The notes under the pieces: model-generated
What the model saw: the letters and a program-made list of their open reading frames with translations, nothing else
Told to the model about the DNA's origin: nothing
Database searches by the model: none
Made by a program: the position numbers and the translations under genes
Source of the DNA: CAYFLR01 sp964343805
GTDB taxonomy: Bacteria > Bdellovibrionota_B > Oligoflexia > CAYFLR01
DNA: 42,480 nucleotides
NCBI GenBank assembly: GCA_964343805.1
Contig: CAYFLR010000050.1
Coordinates: 1-42,480, forward strand
Direction: 5' to 3'
Part shown: positions 34,407 to 42,301 of the stretch, one piece after another
Layout: every line of letters begins with the position of its first letter
How positions within the stretch are numbered: the first letter of the stretch is position 1

Positions 34407-36548
34407 ATGAAAAAGGAATATGATTATCAAGGTGTGTCCATCGAATCAAAAAAGTGTGATTTAGCCAATGTGCAGCTAAGGCTATTATCATTGCTCGACA
34501 GAGAAAAACTATTTCCCAAAATAGTCAATAGTGTCCTCAATTGGACCAACGTTAGGCGAGTTTCCTTTATAGTTCTCCAAGATCGTCAGTTAAAAATTTT
34601 AGCCACTGCCACCGTCAATGGATTAAGCAAGAAATTATTATCTCAACCCTTAGATAAAGCCAATATTGATAACAGTGTTGTTGGAAAGGTTTTTCAAACC
34701 GGGCAATTTATATTTTCTAATCACTCTTCCCCTCAAATTTATTGTTTACCACTCACTCATAAACAAAAAATGATTGGTATTTTATATATAGAGGATGAAG
34801 AGATCATACCCAACCAATTAAACGATCTCTCCCTTTTAGTCCCGGCCATAAAAAACGCCTGTGTAAATTGTATGGCTCATAACCAATTAAAGACTGCCAA
34901 TGAATCCAAAGCCCTTTTTATTTCTAACCTATCTGATTATTTGAAAAATACATTGAATGGTGTGCAAGGTGCCTCTCAACTCTTTAAGCAATTTGCTCAA
35001 TCAGCAAAGCAGATCGAGCTATCAGAGATGATGGATAAATCTGTCGATCTTCTCTCTTTATTGACGACAGATGTGTCGATGTGGAGCCAGCTAGATACTC
35101 ATTCTCTGAATGTAGAGAAAAGTATATTTAGCTTACAAAATCTGTTGATCAATCTAGCTAAGAAATTTGAAGCTGTTCTGCAGGTGAAGGCTCTGGTATA
35201 CGATTTTGTAGTTGATGACAATGTCCCGGTAAATTTGACTGGTGATCCTCGTCTCTTAGAGAAAATTCTCCACTGCCTACTTTGGCAAGTCTCTCACAGT
35301 ACAAAAAATGGAAGCATCTCCTTGAAAGTAACTAGAGAAAGGCAATCCATTGATCAAATGATACTTAAGTTTTCTCTCACTGATACACGAAGCGGGTTAA
35401 GTAAATTAGATCTAACCCACATTTTTGATCCTTTTTATCATTTTGAAAATATGCAAGAGCAAGAGAGAAACGGAGTGGGCTTAGCCATGTGTCGTTCCTT
35501 GTCAGAGGCTTTAGGGGGAGACCTTGGTTTTGATTATCAAATGAATTCAAAAGTTACCTTTTGGACAACTATTCCCTTTAAGACAGCCGATCGTTCGACT
35601 CTTTTCAGTGCCTCTAAGATGCAAACTCATCATTTAACGGTTGAAGAACATGGTTTGAAAACTTATCCAGGAGTTAGAGTTCTGGTGGTGGATGATGATG
35701 AAATCAATTTGATGGTCATAGAGGCCATGTTGCAGAATTTTAAATTAGATCTAGATCTTACCAACAACGGTTATGAAGCAGTTGAATTGGTGGAATCCCA
35801 TGTTTATGATTTGATTTTAATGGATTGTCGTATGCCTGGAATAGATGGATTTGAAACTACCCGTCAAATTCGAAAGATAAAAAAGGCCACCACTCATATA
35901 AAAACTCCGATTATTGCCATAACTGCAGATGATTTGCCTGGTATTATAGATGATTGTCTTAATGCGGGGATGAATGATTATCTTAAAAAGCCTTTTTATT
36001 TACCGGAAGTTCAATCTATATTAACCAATTGGATACCTGCTCGATTTGCTAAACCCATGATGGGTATGGATAATCAAATCAATTCGGTAACTCAATCTTC
36101 TGCTTGCCTTCATTTGGATGATCGAGTTTTCAATAATCTCAAAGATATTCAATTGCGCAGTGCTGACCCTTTTGTAAATCAACTGGTCACTGACTTTATT
36201 AAAACTATTCCAGACTATATAAAAGGGCTCTATAAGGCTGTGGAGCAGAAGGATTTAGATGAAGTGGAGAGATTAGCTCAAAATATTAAATCATCCACCT
36301 CATTCATAGGAGCGGTTCGGCTTTCCGAAATCAGTAACACCATTCAAAATATGAAACCTATAGATTTTGAATCGTCTTTGGTGCCGCTCATTGAAGGGCT
36401 GGAAAAAGAATTCGTTTTGGTGTCTAGAATATTAGAAGATAAATTAAAACAGCAAAGATCGCACAAAGTGCAAAGCGCTTCTTCTGGGCTAAGTTCGAGT
36501 GAAAACAGTTATTCTATTACGAGACATTCTGTTGGCAATTTAAACTAA
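34407..36548 (+). CDS. Degenerate hybrid sensor kinase: GAF, HisKA, HATPase, receiver, HPt (catalytic histidines lost)
   Basis: Order of domains: GAF (about residues 20-150), HisKA-like (about 168-230), HATPase-like (about 250-395), receiver (about 425-545) and HPt-like (about 580-690). The residues that move phosphate are altered: at the HisKA phosphoacceptor the sequence reads FISNLSDYLKNTLNG, with Asp177 where His is normal; the N box reads DPRLLEKILHCLLWQVSHS, with Cys290 and Gln294 in place of the two Asn; the DxGxG motif reads DTRSGL; and the HPt motif reads AQNIKSS, with Gln625 in place of the acceptor His. Only the receiver looks intact (VVDDDEIN, Asp473 in LMDCRMPG, ITADD, KKPFYL). 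No TM helix is seen, so it is cytoplasmic. It lies 153 bases after the glutamine synthetase genes. Confidence 0.88.
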   Translation: MKKEYDYQGVSIESKKCDLANVQLRLLSLLDREKLFPKIVNSVLNWTNVRRVSFIVLQDRQLKILATATVNGLSKKLLSQPLDKANIDNSVVGKVFQTGQFIFSNHSSPQIYCLPLTHKQKMIGILYIEDEEIIPNQLNDLSLLVPAIKNACVNCMAHNQLKTANESKALFISNLSDYLKNTLNGVQGASQLFKQFAQSAKQIELSEMMDKSVDLLSLLTTDVSMWSQLDTHSLNVEKSIFSLQNLLINLAKKFEAVLQVKALVYDFVVDDNVPVNLTGDPRLLEKILHCLLWQVSHSTKNGSISLKVTRERQSIDQMILKFSLTDTRSGLSKLDLTHIFDPFYHFENMQEQERNGVGLAMCRSLSEALGGDLGFDYQMNSKVTFWTTIPFKTADRSTLFSASKMQTHHLTVEEHGLKTYPGVRVLVVDDDEINLMVIEAMLQNFKLDLDLTNNGYEAVELVESHVYDLILMDCRMPGIDGFETTRQIRKIKKATTHIKTPIIAITADDLPGIIDDCLNAGMNDYLKKPFYLPEVQSILTNWIPARFAKPMMGMDNQINSVTQSSACLHLDDRVFNNLKDIQLRSADPFVNQLVTDFIKTIPDYIKGLYKAVEQKDLDEVERLAQNIKSSTSFIGAVRLSEISNTIQNMKPIDFESSLVPLIEGLEKEFVLVSRILEDKLKQQRSHKVQSASSGLSSSENSYSITRHSVGNLN

Positions 36549-36645
36549 TGATATTGAATGTATATTTAGTATATTATATTTATCTTATATAAAAAATTGA
36601 TAAAATATCAAAAATAGGCTATAAGATATTTCGGAGGAGGAGTCT

Positions 36646-37884
36646 GTGAAGTATTTTTGGATTATTTTATCTTTAATACCTGTTTTAACCTATTGTGGTA
36701 AAAATGAAAATCCGTCTTTTATCAAGAATATATCTTGGAAGGGAGATGGATTGGTTATAAGAGATCAAGGCTCACTTGGCTCTTGTGCTAGCTTTGGTGC
36801 TATGGGTTTAGTGGAGAGTAATTACTACTTAGAGTCAGGCATATCTATAGACTTAGCTGAAAGATATCAAATTAGATCATTAATACTTAAGACAAGGGAT
36901 TTTTCTGGTGGTGATGCTGGGAGATCCATGCAGGCTCTGGATCAATATGGAATTTTGCCAGAAAGCAGCTACCCTTATCAATCTATTGCCCATAACAAAC
37001 AGCTTGTTTTTTTAAGCGATGGATTTAACGAATTTCAAAGAAAAATTCGTGAGCAAAGATCTCAACGACAGCTGCAAACTTATATTGAGCAGGAGAAGTT
37101 CCTTGGCCCCTCTCCAAATACGGTGACAATCCCTGTAAAGATTGCTTCTAAAAACCCAAAAAGTGTGGTTCCCAGAGTGCAAAATGTCCCCTGTTTTAGC
37201 ATGGCTCCAGAGAATGAATATCAGCTTCCTGTTTCTCCAGTAGAATTTGCCTCTAAGTGTATCAAATTCAAAATCTCTGATTACTTTCAGTGCATGCGTT
37301 TTAATCCCTTTGTGGGTCGAAATTGGTCTCAGGTCCTTAGGAAAACTTTATCTATTTTAGATTCTCGTTCCACTTTGTTAATAGGCACTCAATTAGACAA
37401 AACTCGCAGCCCCTATAATCCATTTTTCATCAAGCAAGATGATTTCAAAAGTGAAAATGCAGTGGGGCATAATATGATTGTGATTGGTTATCTTAGGTAT
37501 CAAGACCTTGTTAATCCTCAATCTCACCAGCTTGGCTTCTTAGCTAAAGATGAATTTGATGAAATGGTCACCATGTATGAAGTTTTAAAAAAAGATGGAG
37601 TTAAGGCACTAACTGACTTTATAAAAAGGGGGATTCCCCACCGTTCTTTTCAATCTGATAATGAACGGTTGGAATGGAGATTGAATTCTCGGCTGGCCCA
37701 GCTATTGAAAAAAGAGCAGGGTTTGCTCATATTAAAAAATAGTTGGTCCACTAAAACTGGCTATCATGGATTCTTTTATATGACATTCAGCTTCTTTCAT
37801 CAGTTTGGCCAAGATATTGTGGGGAAACACCGAGTGCGAGGGCAGCCTGTGCTTGCCCCTATTCCCGGTTGTCAATCATTATAG
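36646..37884 (+). CDS. Papain-like (C1A) cysteine protease lipoprotein
   Basis: Predicted exported cysteine protease. The start is GTG with GGAGGAGG seven or so bases upstream. The signal ends LIPVLTYC, a relaxed lipobox with Tyr before the Cys. The papain triad is visible: RDQGSLGSCASF with catalytic Cys47 and the oxyanion Gln six residues before it, His275 in VGHNMIVIGY, and Asn365 in LKNSWSTKTGYHGFF. The usual second Cys (QGSCGSC) is Leu and the Trp after the catalytic Cys is Ala. A large insertion lies between about residues 115 and 240. A papain-type propeptide is not obvious. It is a single gene followed by a convergent Cys-rich lipoprotein gene. Confidence 0.82.
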   Translation: MKYFWIILSLIPVLTYCGKNENPSFIKNISWKGDGLVIRDQGSLGSCASFGAMGLVESNYYLESGISIDLAERYQIRSLILKTRDFSGGDAGRSMQALDQYGILPESSYPYQSIAHNKQLVFLSDGFNEFQRKIREQRSQRQLQTYIEQEKFLGPSPNTVTIPVKIASKNPKSVVPRVQNVPCFSMAPENEYQLPVSPVEFASKCIKFKISDYFQCMRFNPFVGRNWSQVLRKTLSILDSRSTLLIGTQLDKTRSPYNPFFIKQDDFKSENAVGHNMIVIGYLRYQDLVNPQSHQLGFLAKDEFDEMVTMYEVLKKDGVKALTDFIKRGIPHRSFQSDNERLEWRLNSRLAQLLKKEQGLLILKNSWSTKTGYHGFFYMTFSFFHQFGQDIVGKHRVRGQPVLAPIPGCQSL

Positions 37885-37896
37885 CTTTACATTGGT

Positions 37897-39554
37897 TTAA
37901 TTACTGTTGCTGTTATCATCGTCATCGGTGACGGTTTTGTCGTCATCGTCTCTTATATACTCTTGAGCTAAATTGTTATTGTCATCTAATTGAACCACTG
38001 CTTTTAGGATTTCATCAAAATAAAAATCAGATTGTCCTTCTAGACTGACTGTTTTTCCTCGAACCGCCCCTCTAAAGTCGCTTTGTCCACTTAAAGAAAC
38101 ATCAGTGAGAGGTGCATATAAAATCGCCCTTGATTCAGATTGGCCTCCAAAGTTGATTCCGCTAGCTGAGGGATAATTTGAAATAATAACAAAGTCTTCA
38201 GGATCTCCGGGCACTATAATATCAGCTTGACCATCAATGGTTACCTTACCTGTTACATAGATTGAGACTTTCACTCCTTTGTCGATCTTCAGTTCTGCTT
38301 GCCCTGATACTTTAAAATCTCCATCTACATAGATAATAAATTCCTTCTTTCCATCTGGATTTGCTTTGAGGTCAAGGTCATTTTGCCCATCGAGGGTGAA
38401 CCCTTTGTAGTTATAGCGATCAGCGTAGAGGTATTCATCATCTTCCGGGTAAACAAAGGCTGCTGTGGGAGCAGAAGTGGGTTTAACCTCTTTGAAAACT
38501 TCAGCTAACCCGAGAGGGTCACAGTTAGTGGTGGTCTTGATAGCATCTTGTCCTTCAAATGCTTCACCTGTAATGGAGGCCTGCTCAGTTGTAGTAATTG
38601 TTCCTGTTGCTCTCACATAGGCAGGTTGCTCCTCAGTTCCAATATCACTTTGTCCTGAGGCGGTGACATTACTCTTTGCTCCCTGNNNNNNNNNNTTCCT
38701 ACCAGATCAGATTGATTTTGGAGTACGATATGAGCCTCATCGAAGACGGTGATAATATCTCCATTCCCTAATTTATCAGAATCAGTATCAGAATTGTAAC
38801 TGCTGATGGTTCCCTGCCCTTTTAGGGATACTCCGGCACATCCGATAATTCCAGAATGCCATGGAGTGACATAGTTCTCTTGGGTTGAGGCAGTTCGACC
38901 TTCTCCTTTAACCAGCATAACAGACCAATCATCTTGAATAATATGCTCATCATCAGGATCTTCTGAAACCACACCATGAACCTTGCTAGGTGAGTGTCGT
39001 TCCTCAGAGACAGAGGAGGTTTGATAGGGGTTGGATACCTTTTTGCTAGTTACTTTGGCATTGGCTGGTTTTTTTGAGCTATCCACGCCGGCATCACCTT
39101 CTGATTCCATTGCTTCGCTTATTGCGTCATCAACTGATGTACCGCCACTGGTGGTACAGTTTTTTTCCTGGCAGCTGTTCTTACAAGTTTTGGCTCCTAA
39201 GCAATTTTGGGCGCAGTTTCCTTTGGTACAAGATTTAATTTCACAGCTTTGAGCCCCACTGCAATTAAGATTACAGCTTCCTCCGGGGCAGTCTAATACG
39301 ACAGAATTAGCACTATCTGCTTTGACACTGCATCCCCCATCCTTGCAGGTGAAGTTACATTTTCCATCCTTTGGGCAAGTGAAGTTGCAGCTTCCTCCCG
39401 TGGGGCAGGTAAGATTACATTGGGCAGTTCCCGTACAGGTACAGTCTTTTCCCGCCACACAGGCTGCAGGTTTGGCAGAGTCCCCATCACAATAGGTGAG
39501 AACCAGGGGTGCTAATACTAAAAAAAAGAGCGAACCAAGGGTTGTCAATTTCAT
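37897..39554 (-). CDS. Cys-rich lipoprotein with GQ[S/N/A] beta-repeats (DUF7305-like), interrupted by an assembly gap
   Basis: One gene shown as two frames by the ten Ns at 38686-38695: read in the downstream frame, the sequence continues as SNVTASGQSDIGTEEQ into VRATGTITTTEQ. The N terminus has signal VLAPLVLTYC (Tyr before the Cys) and then a ladder of short Cys units (CNLTCPTGGSCNFTC, CKDGGC, CNLNCSGAQSCEIKSC, CLGAKTCKNSC). The C-terminal half has spaced units such as LDGQNDL, VSGQAEL, IDGQADI, FGGQSES, LSGQSDF and LEGQSDF, with IYVDGDF and ILYAP strands, as in the DUF7305 pilus-associated domain. The tail is acidic (DDDDKTVTDDDDNSNSN). It is probably a surface protein; its job is unknown. 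Confidence 0.8.
38686..38695. other. Scaffold gap (10 Ns) inside the Cys-rich/GQ-repeat lipoprotein gene
   Basis: Ten Ns placed by scaffolding within a gene rich in repeats, a likely cause of the break. The flanking frames belong to one protein but are out of phase over ten bases, so the true gap differs from ten. Confidence 0.95.
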
Positions 39555-39676
39555 ATCAAGGTCTCCTTATAAACATTATATTTGAAGGTTATGATATGAA
39601 TATGATGGAGGAATTTTAATGCTTTGTCAATTTGTTAGAAAGAGGGAGTGCCTTGAATTAAGTGGGCTAGAATCTA

Positions 39677-39955
39677 TCAAGATGGACAGGGCTTTTTTCT
39701 TAATAAGGCTTTGTTTTTTCGGTTGAGTGCAAACTCGACACCGCTTATAAATGATTCTATATCAATACGATCCTTGTTTTGGAAATTGCATAGGTTCGAA
39801 TGAATAGCAATGGCCGCTTCTCTGGTATTTTGTGATTTACTAAGTAAACAGTTTAATTTCACAGAATACTCTTCACCTTTCAATTGAGCCATTTCTACTG
39901 ACATTTGACCGATGATGTAACTTTCTTTTTGGGTGCGATTCATCTTACTAGCCAT
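39677..39955 (-). CDS. Small protein of unknown function
   Basis: 92 residues, without a signal peptide, predicted soluble and helical (MNRTQKESYIIGQMSVEMA, VEFALNRKNKALLRKKPC). Cysteines occur at LNCLL, LCNF and a final KPCPS. The start has AAGGAGG seven or so bases upstream. No family was recognised. It lies downstream of the ribbon-helix-helix gene on the same strand, with 155 bases between them that contain an inverted repeat, so co-transcription is uncertain. It does not look like a known toxin such as BrnT. Confidence 0.6.
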   Translation of the reverse strand: MASKMNRTQKESYIIGQMSVEMAQLKGEEYSVKLNCLLSKSQNTREAAIAIHSNLCNFQNKDRIDIESFISGVEFALNRKNKALLRKKPCPS

Positions 39956-39983
39956 ATGGATCCTCCTTGCGATCCGGGCACTC

Positions 39984-40013
39984 CAATAAATCCTTGAAAT
40001 TAAAGATTTATTG
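39984..40013 (-). repeat. Inverted repeat upstream of the small unknown gene
   Basis: CAATAAATC (39984-39992) and GATTTATTG (40005-40013) form a perfect 9-bp inverted repeat around a 12-base spacer, 29 bases upstream of the ATG at 39955. It could be an operator or a leader hairpin of that gene. There is no strong T run, so it is a poor terminator for the ribbon-helix-helix gene. Confidence 0.4.
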
Positions 40014-40110
40014 CACTGTCCGTGTTGTTTGTATGTCTCCCCTATCGGGATATTTGGCAGGAACTTAAGAAAAAGCGAATTTACTTGTAAAAACGGGTGG
40101 TTGTGGAGGT

Positions 40111-40287
40111 CTAAACATCAGGCCTTCTTGGAGCCACCAGTCGATCCACTAACCAGACCCTAATTAAAGTTTCACGCGAAACATCTCTTCTTTTAGCCTC
40201 TTTATCGACTGCTTCAATTAGCCAAGTCGGTAAATTTATTGTGACTTCTTGTTGATTATCCAATTCTTCTTTGTTAATTCGACCCAT
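40111..40287 (-). CDS. Ribbon-helix-helix (CopG-like) DNA-binding protein, possible orphan antitoxin
   Basis: A 58-residue protein. A beta strand then two helices in the RHH pattern: VTINLPTWLIEAVDKEAKR followed by RDVSRETLIRVWLVDRL. This is the arrangement of small CopG-like antitoxins and repressors. AAGGAGGAG precedes the ATG. No BrnT, RelE or other toxin gene is beside it; the next minus-strand gene is 155 bases on and unrelated in appearance. The palindrome at 40303-40322 just before its start is a good candidate for its own operator, and the same site sits ahead of the divergent AlbA_2 gene, so it may control both. Confidence 0.8.
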   Translation of the reverse strand: MGRINKEELDNQQEVTINLPTWLIEAVDKEAKRRDVSRETLIRVWLVDRLVAPRRPDV

Positions 40288-40302
40288 TTTTTACTCCTCC
40301 TT

Positions 40303-40322
40303 ATATCCGGGTATACGGATAT
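40303..40322. promoter_or_regulatory. Palindromic operator candidate between the RHH gene and the AlbA_2 gene
   Basis: ATATCCG and CGGATAT are perfect 7-bp inverted arms around GGTATA. The site is 15 bases before the RHH start and 66 bases before the AlbA_2 start. A TATAAT at 40336-40341 could be the -10 box of the AlbA_2 gene; the palindrome would then cover its -35 region, so binding there should repress it. Ribbon-helix-helix proteins bind short inverted or tandem repeats of this kind near their own promoters. Confidence 0.6.
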
Positions 40323-40387
40323 TACAAACCTATAGTATAATAGTCACACTAAAGCCTTTTCAAGAGATATTATTTAAGGAATTCAAA

Positions 40388-41329
40388 ATGTCGCGGATCA
40401 AGGATCTTTTTTTCAAAGAAGCGGTGATTGAAAATCGTTCAGTTAATAGCACCGATTTGAATAAATTCTTAGAATATATCAACAAGATAGGTGATGAAGG
40501 AAGCCAATTTGATGCCAAAGATGTGGGTAAGATCATTGACAATAAAGGACGTTTTAGCCTCGATCGGGTTCGCAATGAATTGGCTAAACATGTATCCGCT
40601 TTTGCAAATACTTCTGGTGGGTTACTTGCGATCGGTATAAAAGAAGAACGCTATGGTGATCCTAAATTTAGTTTAAATAATTTTGATCTGGGTCAAATCA
40701 ATCTTCAGCATTTGCAAAGGGCACTGGCAACTTGTGTAGAGCCCAAAACAGAGTTTAGTATTGAATTGGTTGAAATGGATCATGAATCTGAGAAACCTCT
40801 GGGGATCATGCTTATTTTTATCGAACAGAGTTTAACCCCTCCTCATCAAGTGGTGAATAATAGATCTTATTACTTTCGACATGGAGAATCGAGCAATCCT
40901 GCCCCTCATTCCTTGGTCAGTGCTCTTTTCCGATATCGTAAGTCACCTGATCTATCAATTGATGTCATTAAGGTAAGGAGCCCTTCTCAGCTTAGAGTTT
41001 TAATTAAGAATAAAGGAAATGCTCCTGCACTTCATACTCATATATTGATAAATATTTTTCCTGCTCTTATTAAGGGCAATCAGGTTCTTTTGAATAAGAA
41101 AATAATTGAGAAATCCACTGATGGATTATGGAATATAAAAGAGTTCATTGGCAGTCATCGACAGAATTTTATGAAATTTCGTTTTCGGGCAAAACCAGGT
41201 CAAATAGTTCTGCCTGGTGTGAATGAAATATTATTTGCCCTTCCATTTAGCTCTTTTGAGGGAGCTAAAATGCACGTGGAACTCTATTGTGATGGATTTG
41301 AGGGGAGTCAGGAATTTTCTTTATATTGA
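40388..41329 (+). CDS. Schlafen-type AlbA_2 domain protein
   Basis: 313 residues. The start is put at the ATG at 40388 (MSRIKDLFFKEAV) because AAGGA lies about eight bases before it; an open frame running back to 40271 would overlap the RHH gene and its operator. The AlbA_2 (Schlafen-like) domain spans about residues 55-165 and shows ELAKHVSAFANTSGGLLAIG, the typical nucleotide-binding turn, and the later YYFRHGESSNPA strand. The C-terminal 130 residues look like a beta-rich domain with no family I recognise. AlbA_2 proteins include putative nucleic-acid enzymes and regulators, some in defence loci. It is 6 bases or more ahead of the next gene, possibly one transcript. Confidence 0.8.
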   Translation: MSRIKDLFFKEAVIENRSVNSTDLNKFLEYINKIGDEGSQFDAKDVGKIIDNKGRFSLDRVRNELAKHVSAFANTSGGLLAIGIKEERYGDPKFSLNNFDLGQINLQHLQRALATCVEPKTEFSIELVEMDHESEKPLGIMLIFIEQSLTPPHQVVNNRSYYFRHGESSNPAPHSLVSALFRYRKSPDLSIDVIKVRSPSQLRVLIKNKGNAPALHTHILINIFPALIKGNQVLLNKKIIEKSTDGLWNIKEFIGSHRQNFMKFRFRAKPGQIVLPGVNEILFALPFSSFEGAKMHVELYCDGFEGSQEFSLY

Positions 41330-41365
41330 TTATGTTTGAAATTGAAGGGGCTTGTCAAAACTACA

Positions 41366-42301
41366 ATGGTATTCTATTCTAGAAATATGAGAGCATTTTT
41401 TAAGACAGTTTTTATTCTATTCGGAGTTCTACTTTATTTTTTTCATCTTGAATTAAATGCTGAAATGAATGCCGAACTGTTAGAGAAAATATTGGGAAGG
41501 GCGGTAGAAACACCCAAAGAGACCCGTAATAAAAAAAGTAATGTGGTTGACCCTGAGCTTTCATTTTCAGCCTCCTACCATCAGGAGTCTGGCAAGTTGA
41601 CTCTTTTGGGAAAAAACTACAACCTCCATGGTTTAAACACAGGCCGTATTGATGCGGGGGTCTATTTTAATAATCTTCTGCGAGAATCTACCACTGGTCG
41701 GATCTATGATTTTGATGTAGGGGTTTTCCTATTTTATCAAAGCAAAACTCTCTCCTCTGTTTTGTTTAAATCAGGTAATGTAAGTAAAGGTGAGGTGTTA
41801 AAAACGGAGGGGGTCTATAAATCTTCAATATTGAGTAGTCAGGGCTTAGATGCCAAATTCCGTATGATGGGAAGCGACTCCCAAGACTTTGAAATGACTT
41901 TGAAGCTGCATGTTGAATTTAACTTGGAGAAGTTAGCTTATACTAACGCTCAAGGTGATGAGGATTACTATTTAGAGAAATATTCCGCCTATGGACCGGG
42001 GGCAGAATTGACCCTCTATTTCTTACCCTTTATTGGAGTGACAGGTCACTTTAACTATCTCTATTCTTTGCCTGCCTATGGAGGGGATAATGCCCTTTTA
42101 AAAAGTTCGTTTTCCGGGACAAAGCCAACTATTACACAATATTACACCTATAAGGGAGAGGCTTTTATAGAATTTGCCAACATTCGGCTCTATGGAGGTC
42201 AACACTATCGTTATAAAATTTTGAAGAATCACCAATTTCATTTTTCAAATGTGACAATATCCTCCTATTACGGGGGGTTATCACTCTTTTTTCATCTCTA
42301 A
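41366..42301 (+). CDS. Predicted outer-membrane beta-barrel or surface protein
   Basis: About 311 residues with an N-terminal signal (FFKTVFILFGVLLYFFHLELNA). The start is uncertain: ATG at 41366 follows a GGGG stretch about 15 bases upstream, ATG at 41387 begins exactly at the signal but has no ribosome site, and a TTG at 41336 is possible. After the signal come many amphipathic strands of 9-12 residues rich in Tyr and Phe (AGVYFNNLL, GVFLFYQSKTL, MTLKLHVEFNLEKL, FIEFANIRLYGG), ending YYGGLSLFFHL with a final aromatic-x-hydrophobic pattern common in barrels. No family was recognised. It lies 37-58 bases after the AlbA_2 gene. Confidence 0.65.
   Translation: MVFYSRNMRAFFKTVFILFGVLLYFFHLELNAEMNAELLEKILGRAVETPKETRNKKSNVVDPELSFSASYHQESGKLTLLGKNYNLHGLNTGRIDAGVYFNNLLRESTTGRIYDFDVGVFLFYQSKTLSSVLFKSGNVSKGEVLKTEGVYKSSILSSQGLDAKFRMMGSDSQDFEMTLKLHVEFNLEKLAYTNAQGDEDYYLEKYSAYGPGAELTLYFLPFIGVTGHFNYLYSLPAYGGDNALLKSSFSGTKPTITQYYTYKGEAFIEFANIRLYGGQHYRYKILKNHQFHFSNVTISSYYGGLSLFFHL

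Noticed and set aside
37897..37960. DDDDK in the Cys-rich lipoprotein as an enteropeptidase site
   Set aside because: A short acidic tail gives this by chance; there is no reason to infer processing.
38613..39554. Cys-rich protein as a separate complete gene
   Set aside because: Beyond the N run its frame reads as unrelated residues, while the other frame continues the GQ-repeat pattern. The two parts are one gene split by the gap.
40271..40387. Upstream extension of the AlbA_2 gene
   Set aside because: It would overlap the RHH gene, cover its ribosome site and the operator palindrome, and reads as non-family sequence; the ATG at 40388 has its own ribosome site.
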